From Eutypa lata (Eukaryota; Ascomycota; Sordariomycetes; Xylariales; Diatrypaceae): a stretch of 64,000 nucleotides of DNA. Each line of letters starts with the position of its first letter. Position 1 is the stretch's first letter. Below the pieces are notes generated by a model. The model had not been told where the DNA came from. It saw only the letters and a list, made by a program, of their open reading frames with translations, and did no database searches. Of the stretch, positions 61,274 to 64,000 are shown one piece after another. The DNA is taken from contig JAKULF010000006.1 of the NCBI GenBank assembly GCA_022661535.1, positions 2,165,001-2,229,000 of the forward strand. The letters are read 5' to 3'. A program made the position numbers and the translations under genes.

Positions 61274-62283
61274 GGTGGGAAATGAGTGACCTGATGCACA
61301 CTTGACTTCGATGGTGGTAATGGCGAGGTTCTCTGAGAAAGGCTGCGCTACCTGTAATAAAATACGATTCTTAATAGCAACATTTAAATGCGATGTCCAT
61401 CAGATAAGCGCCCCTCTAACACTTTGTTAAAGGATGCGTGTCGGTAAAAATGTATAATAAGTTGGCAAGGTTGGCTTAGTTAACTTTGTTACAAGACCAA
61501 TCATAGCGGATTTCCCCACATATCCACATGTCGGCAGTGACCCTGCTGCCCTGACTCCTTTTTCATCTTGGAACTTTTGCTTTATGTTACAATGAATGAA
61601 CTTTAACTATTTCAAGTATGTAAGACTTGGCACAATGAGATCTAGATTTTGAACAAACATCGCCAATAATTGCCTTGCTTGCTACATAAGTAACATTCAC
61701 TACGATTTCTAAATAGTAATTACGTTGTGCCTATTGTCTGGATTCACAAGAGATCATGTCTACTACAGCTTGGATCAACTATAGCAAACATTTCTAATCC
61801 GTAAAGCAAAGGGTCACATATCTTTTTCATATCAATCATGTGTATTGTTGCGCTCGAGAACTTTTCCCACCCCTCCTTAAAACCTGTTCTCCGCTGTTCC
61901 AGCTAGGTAGTGTACAGACTAAGAGAGATAAAAGCGCGAGTCAAAGCGAAATAACACATAGCTGAAAGACTAGGGGAATGTCATTCATCAATAATTAAGA
62001 TGCTTGCCAAAAGTTGCAGCACAACGGCTCAGACGCCCATCGGAGATAAAGTCCACTGGCTGCAGAACATTTCTCCATTGATAATATCCGAAGCCATATT
62101 CGCTACTGTTTCTGAGTTTCGTTCGTATCTACTATGAAAATCAAGGAATCGACCTAGCCGAGACATTACAAATGCTCGACTAAGTTCACGACCGGGTAAA
62201 ATAAATCATGCTAACTGCTGGGTGATTTGTTGATAGCTATACGGTCCCCATCTCCAATCGCAACGTTGAAAAGTCGAAACCGC
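61274..62283. other. ArfGAP promoter and 3' flank of the RRM gene
   Basis: 1 kb, AT-rich, no supported gene. The part next to 61274 is the ArfGAP 5' flank, and the right part is the downstream region of the RRM gene. Confidence 0.45.
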
Positions 62284-63851
62284 TTAAGCGGTGGCTGCAG
62301 GAGCTGCAGTCTCCTGACCGTTGGTCTCGGTCTCGGGAGGAATGTTGGCCTCCTCATCGGTCTTGTCGGGGCTGTCAATGGCGACCTTGACAGCGATCTC
62401 ACGACCCTCGATCTCCTTGCCGTTCATCTCAGTAACGGCCTTCTGCTGTAGTTCCTCGGAAGCCAGAGTGACGAAGCCGAAGCCACGTCCCTTGCGAGGC
62501 TCACCACGCGCCTGGAGCTTCTTGATCATGAATCGGGGGATCGGGCGAAGGGCGATCTTGGCAGAGGAAGGCTCATAGGCCTGGAAGAGCTCCTTGAGCT
62601 ATACCATCAGGTTAGACACGTGTGACATCAATAAAAATACCAGGGGTATGATTTACCTTCTCCTCAGTCAGGTCGTAGGGCAGGTTAGCAACCATGACCT
62701 TGTTCTTGGAGGGGATACCATCAGCTGGCGGTCCACGCTCACGTCGCTCACGGGCGGGGCGGTTCTCTTTCTTCTTGTCCACGTTGTCAGTATTGTTCTT
62801 GTTGGTGATGTCCGTCAATGGTAAAACCTCAGTGTCAGCAGGGGCGGCAGTCTCTGCGGCTCCCTCAGTAGCAGGTGCATCATTGCCCTCCTTAAGAGAA
62901 AAAAAAGGTTAGCATTTAAGTGACCGTACGTAAGGAATATACCAATTCCAGATGAGGAAATACATACAGATCGTCCACCGCGTCCAGCGCGACCGGCACG
63001 ACCACGGCCTCGGCCACGACCACGTCCCGAAGCTCGGCGACGGGACCCCTCAGCACCAGATTCGCCGTTAGCAGCACCATCGGACTTCTCGCCAGCAGGC
63101 TGGGGAGTACGGGCGAGCTGAACAGAGACTTTGCGCTCGAGGATGTCCTTGCCGGAGAGCTCAGCGATGGCACGATCAGCCTCAGTCGGGGTAGAGAGGT
63201 CAACAAAGGCATAGCCCACGGGGCGGTCGGTGCGAGGGTTCTTGGGGATGGAGACGGACTCCCTAAGAAGTAAAGGTTAGTTGAAACTCATGATGCAACG
63301 TACAGGGATTTGCAGAGCCACAGCCCAGTAAGGTAGGTTTATAGGGATACATAATTCGCTACGCAGGGCCAAAAATCATCCTCCAGCCCATATAAGTAAC
63401 GGTGAATTGAGCATGAAAGGCTAGGAATGTTGAATGACGACTGGACTCAGTGTGGGTCTGGAATATATATAGAAATGAACAGTAGAGCTAAGAACCCACG
63501 ATAGCAGTTGTCGATGTGGCAACTGCTACACACTTGGAGATCTGAAGGCAACAAGCCAACCATGCAGGCTGCATGTAAAGCGCTATGGTGCAAAATTGTG
63601 GGAATGCATAGCAGAAGAACAAGAAAAGGCGGTAAATAAGGGTAAACTTACACAAGATAGCCCTTGAAGAATTCTTTCAACTCCCCCTCGGTTGTCGCAT
63701 ATGCGAGGTTGCCAATGTACAGGCGGCGACCCTCGGCGGCACTGGCATGGACGGCATCCTTGTTCTCGTCTTTACCAGTGATAGAGGTATTGCTAAGAGC
63801 GTTGGTAACGTCCTTGACAGCGTCGGCAACTTTCTCCACGGCGGCAGCCAT
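62284..63851 (-). CDS. Two-RRM RNA-binding protein with RGG-like linker
   Basis: Model: complement(join(62284..62598, 62657..62890, 62968..63262, 63652..63851)), 347 aa, with introns of 58, 77 and 389 bp. RRM1 spans the first intron: RNP2 is LYIGNLAY (about residue 43) and RNP1 is VGYAFVDL. A basic linker rich in Arg-Gly (GRGRGRGRGRAGRAGRGGR) follows, the kind of tract methylated in hnRNP-like proteins. RRM2 has RNP2 VMVANLPY and RNP1 GRGFGFVTL. The acidic N- and C-termini are disordered. The layout resembles yeast Sbp1/Rnp1-type mRNA-binding proteins, which act in translation control, but I cannot fix the orthologue. The first intron is long for this window and lies inside RRM1, so retention would remove the domain. 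Confidence 0.88.
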
Positions 63852-64000
63852 TTTGTCTAGTTGTGATGGTTGAAGTTGGGAGATTAGTTGAAGTTATGTT
63901 GATATTGCTTAGCTTGAGATAGTCGGGGATTAAAGACGTTCGGTCGGGTTCAATATTGAACTCTTGAACAATTTTCGGGGGAGGAAATCAGGGTGGCTAC

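Noticed and set aside
61399..61407. ATCAGATAA, a 9-bp GATA-type site upstream of the ArfGAP gene
   Set aside because: The base before it is C, so the full 10-mer SreA consensus is not met. About one such 9-mer is expected by chance in 64 kb.

Overview
This window is nuclear DNA of a filamentous ascomycete, most likely a Sordariomycete. The genes have short introns (about 50-400 bp) with GTAAGT/GTATGT-type donors and YAG acceptors. The gene set is typical of such fungi: cytoplasmic dynein heavy chain, Exo84, Tom20, an SreA-type iron repressor, an AA9 polysaccharide monooxygenase, and an arg-2 homologue preceded by a recognisable arginine attenuator peptide. No operons, mobile elements, CRISPR arrays, rRNA or tRNA genes were recognised. 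All gene models were built by hand from reading frames and splice signals.

Layout, left to right. On the plus strand are a glutamine-rich FAR1-type regulator (888-2885), the cytoplasmic dynein heavy chain (4361-17626), an F-box-like protein (19466-21148) and TYW1, the wybutosine tRNA enzyme (21643-24040). Tom20 lies on the minus strand (24714-25754) and diverges from Exo84 (26549-28650). The PP2A catalytic subunit follows (29793-31199, seven exons). It converges on a multi-pass DUF3112-like membrane protein (32197-34411, minus). A Tvp15/COPI-associated membrane protein (36855-37490) converges on sreA (38948-40752, minus).

After a 3.1-kb gene-free stretch come an unrecognised protein with a (GT)n/(PT)n linker (43835-45288, minus) and an Acinus-like SAP protein (46757-48622, plus). 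The rest is on the minus strand: an AA9 LPMO (49465-50884), a divergent nicotinamide-riboside-kinase-like protein (52209-53600), arg-2/cpa1 (54473-55912) with its split attenuator uORF (55968-56253), ETF beta (57384-58492), a Gcs1-type ArfGAP (59572-61273) and a two-RRM RNA-binding protein (62284-63851).

The genes are mostly independent housekeeping loci. Loose links are membrane traffic (dynein, Exo84, Tvp15, ArfGAP), mitochondria (Tom20, ETF beta, arg-2) and iron (SreA, iron-sulphur TYW1). The most notable observations are the 24-codon attenuator peptide split over three exons with a 13-nt microexon, a 10-bp SreA-type site upstream of sreA itself, and abrupt blocks of very high third-position GC inside otherwise balanced genes. 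No clearly new multi-gene system was found.
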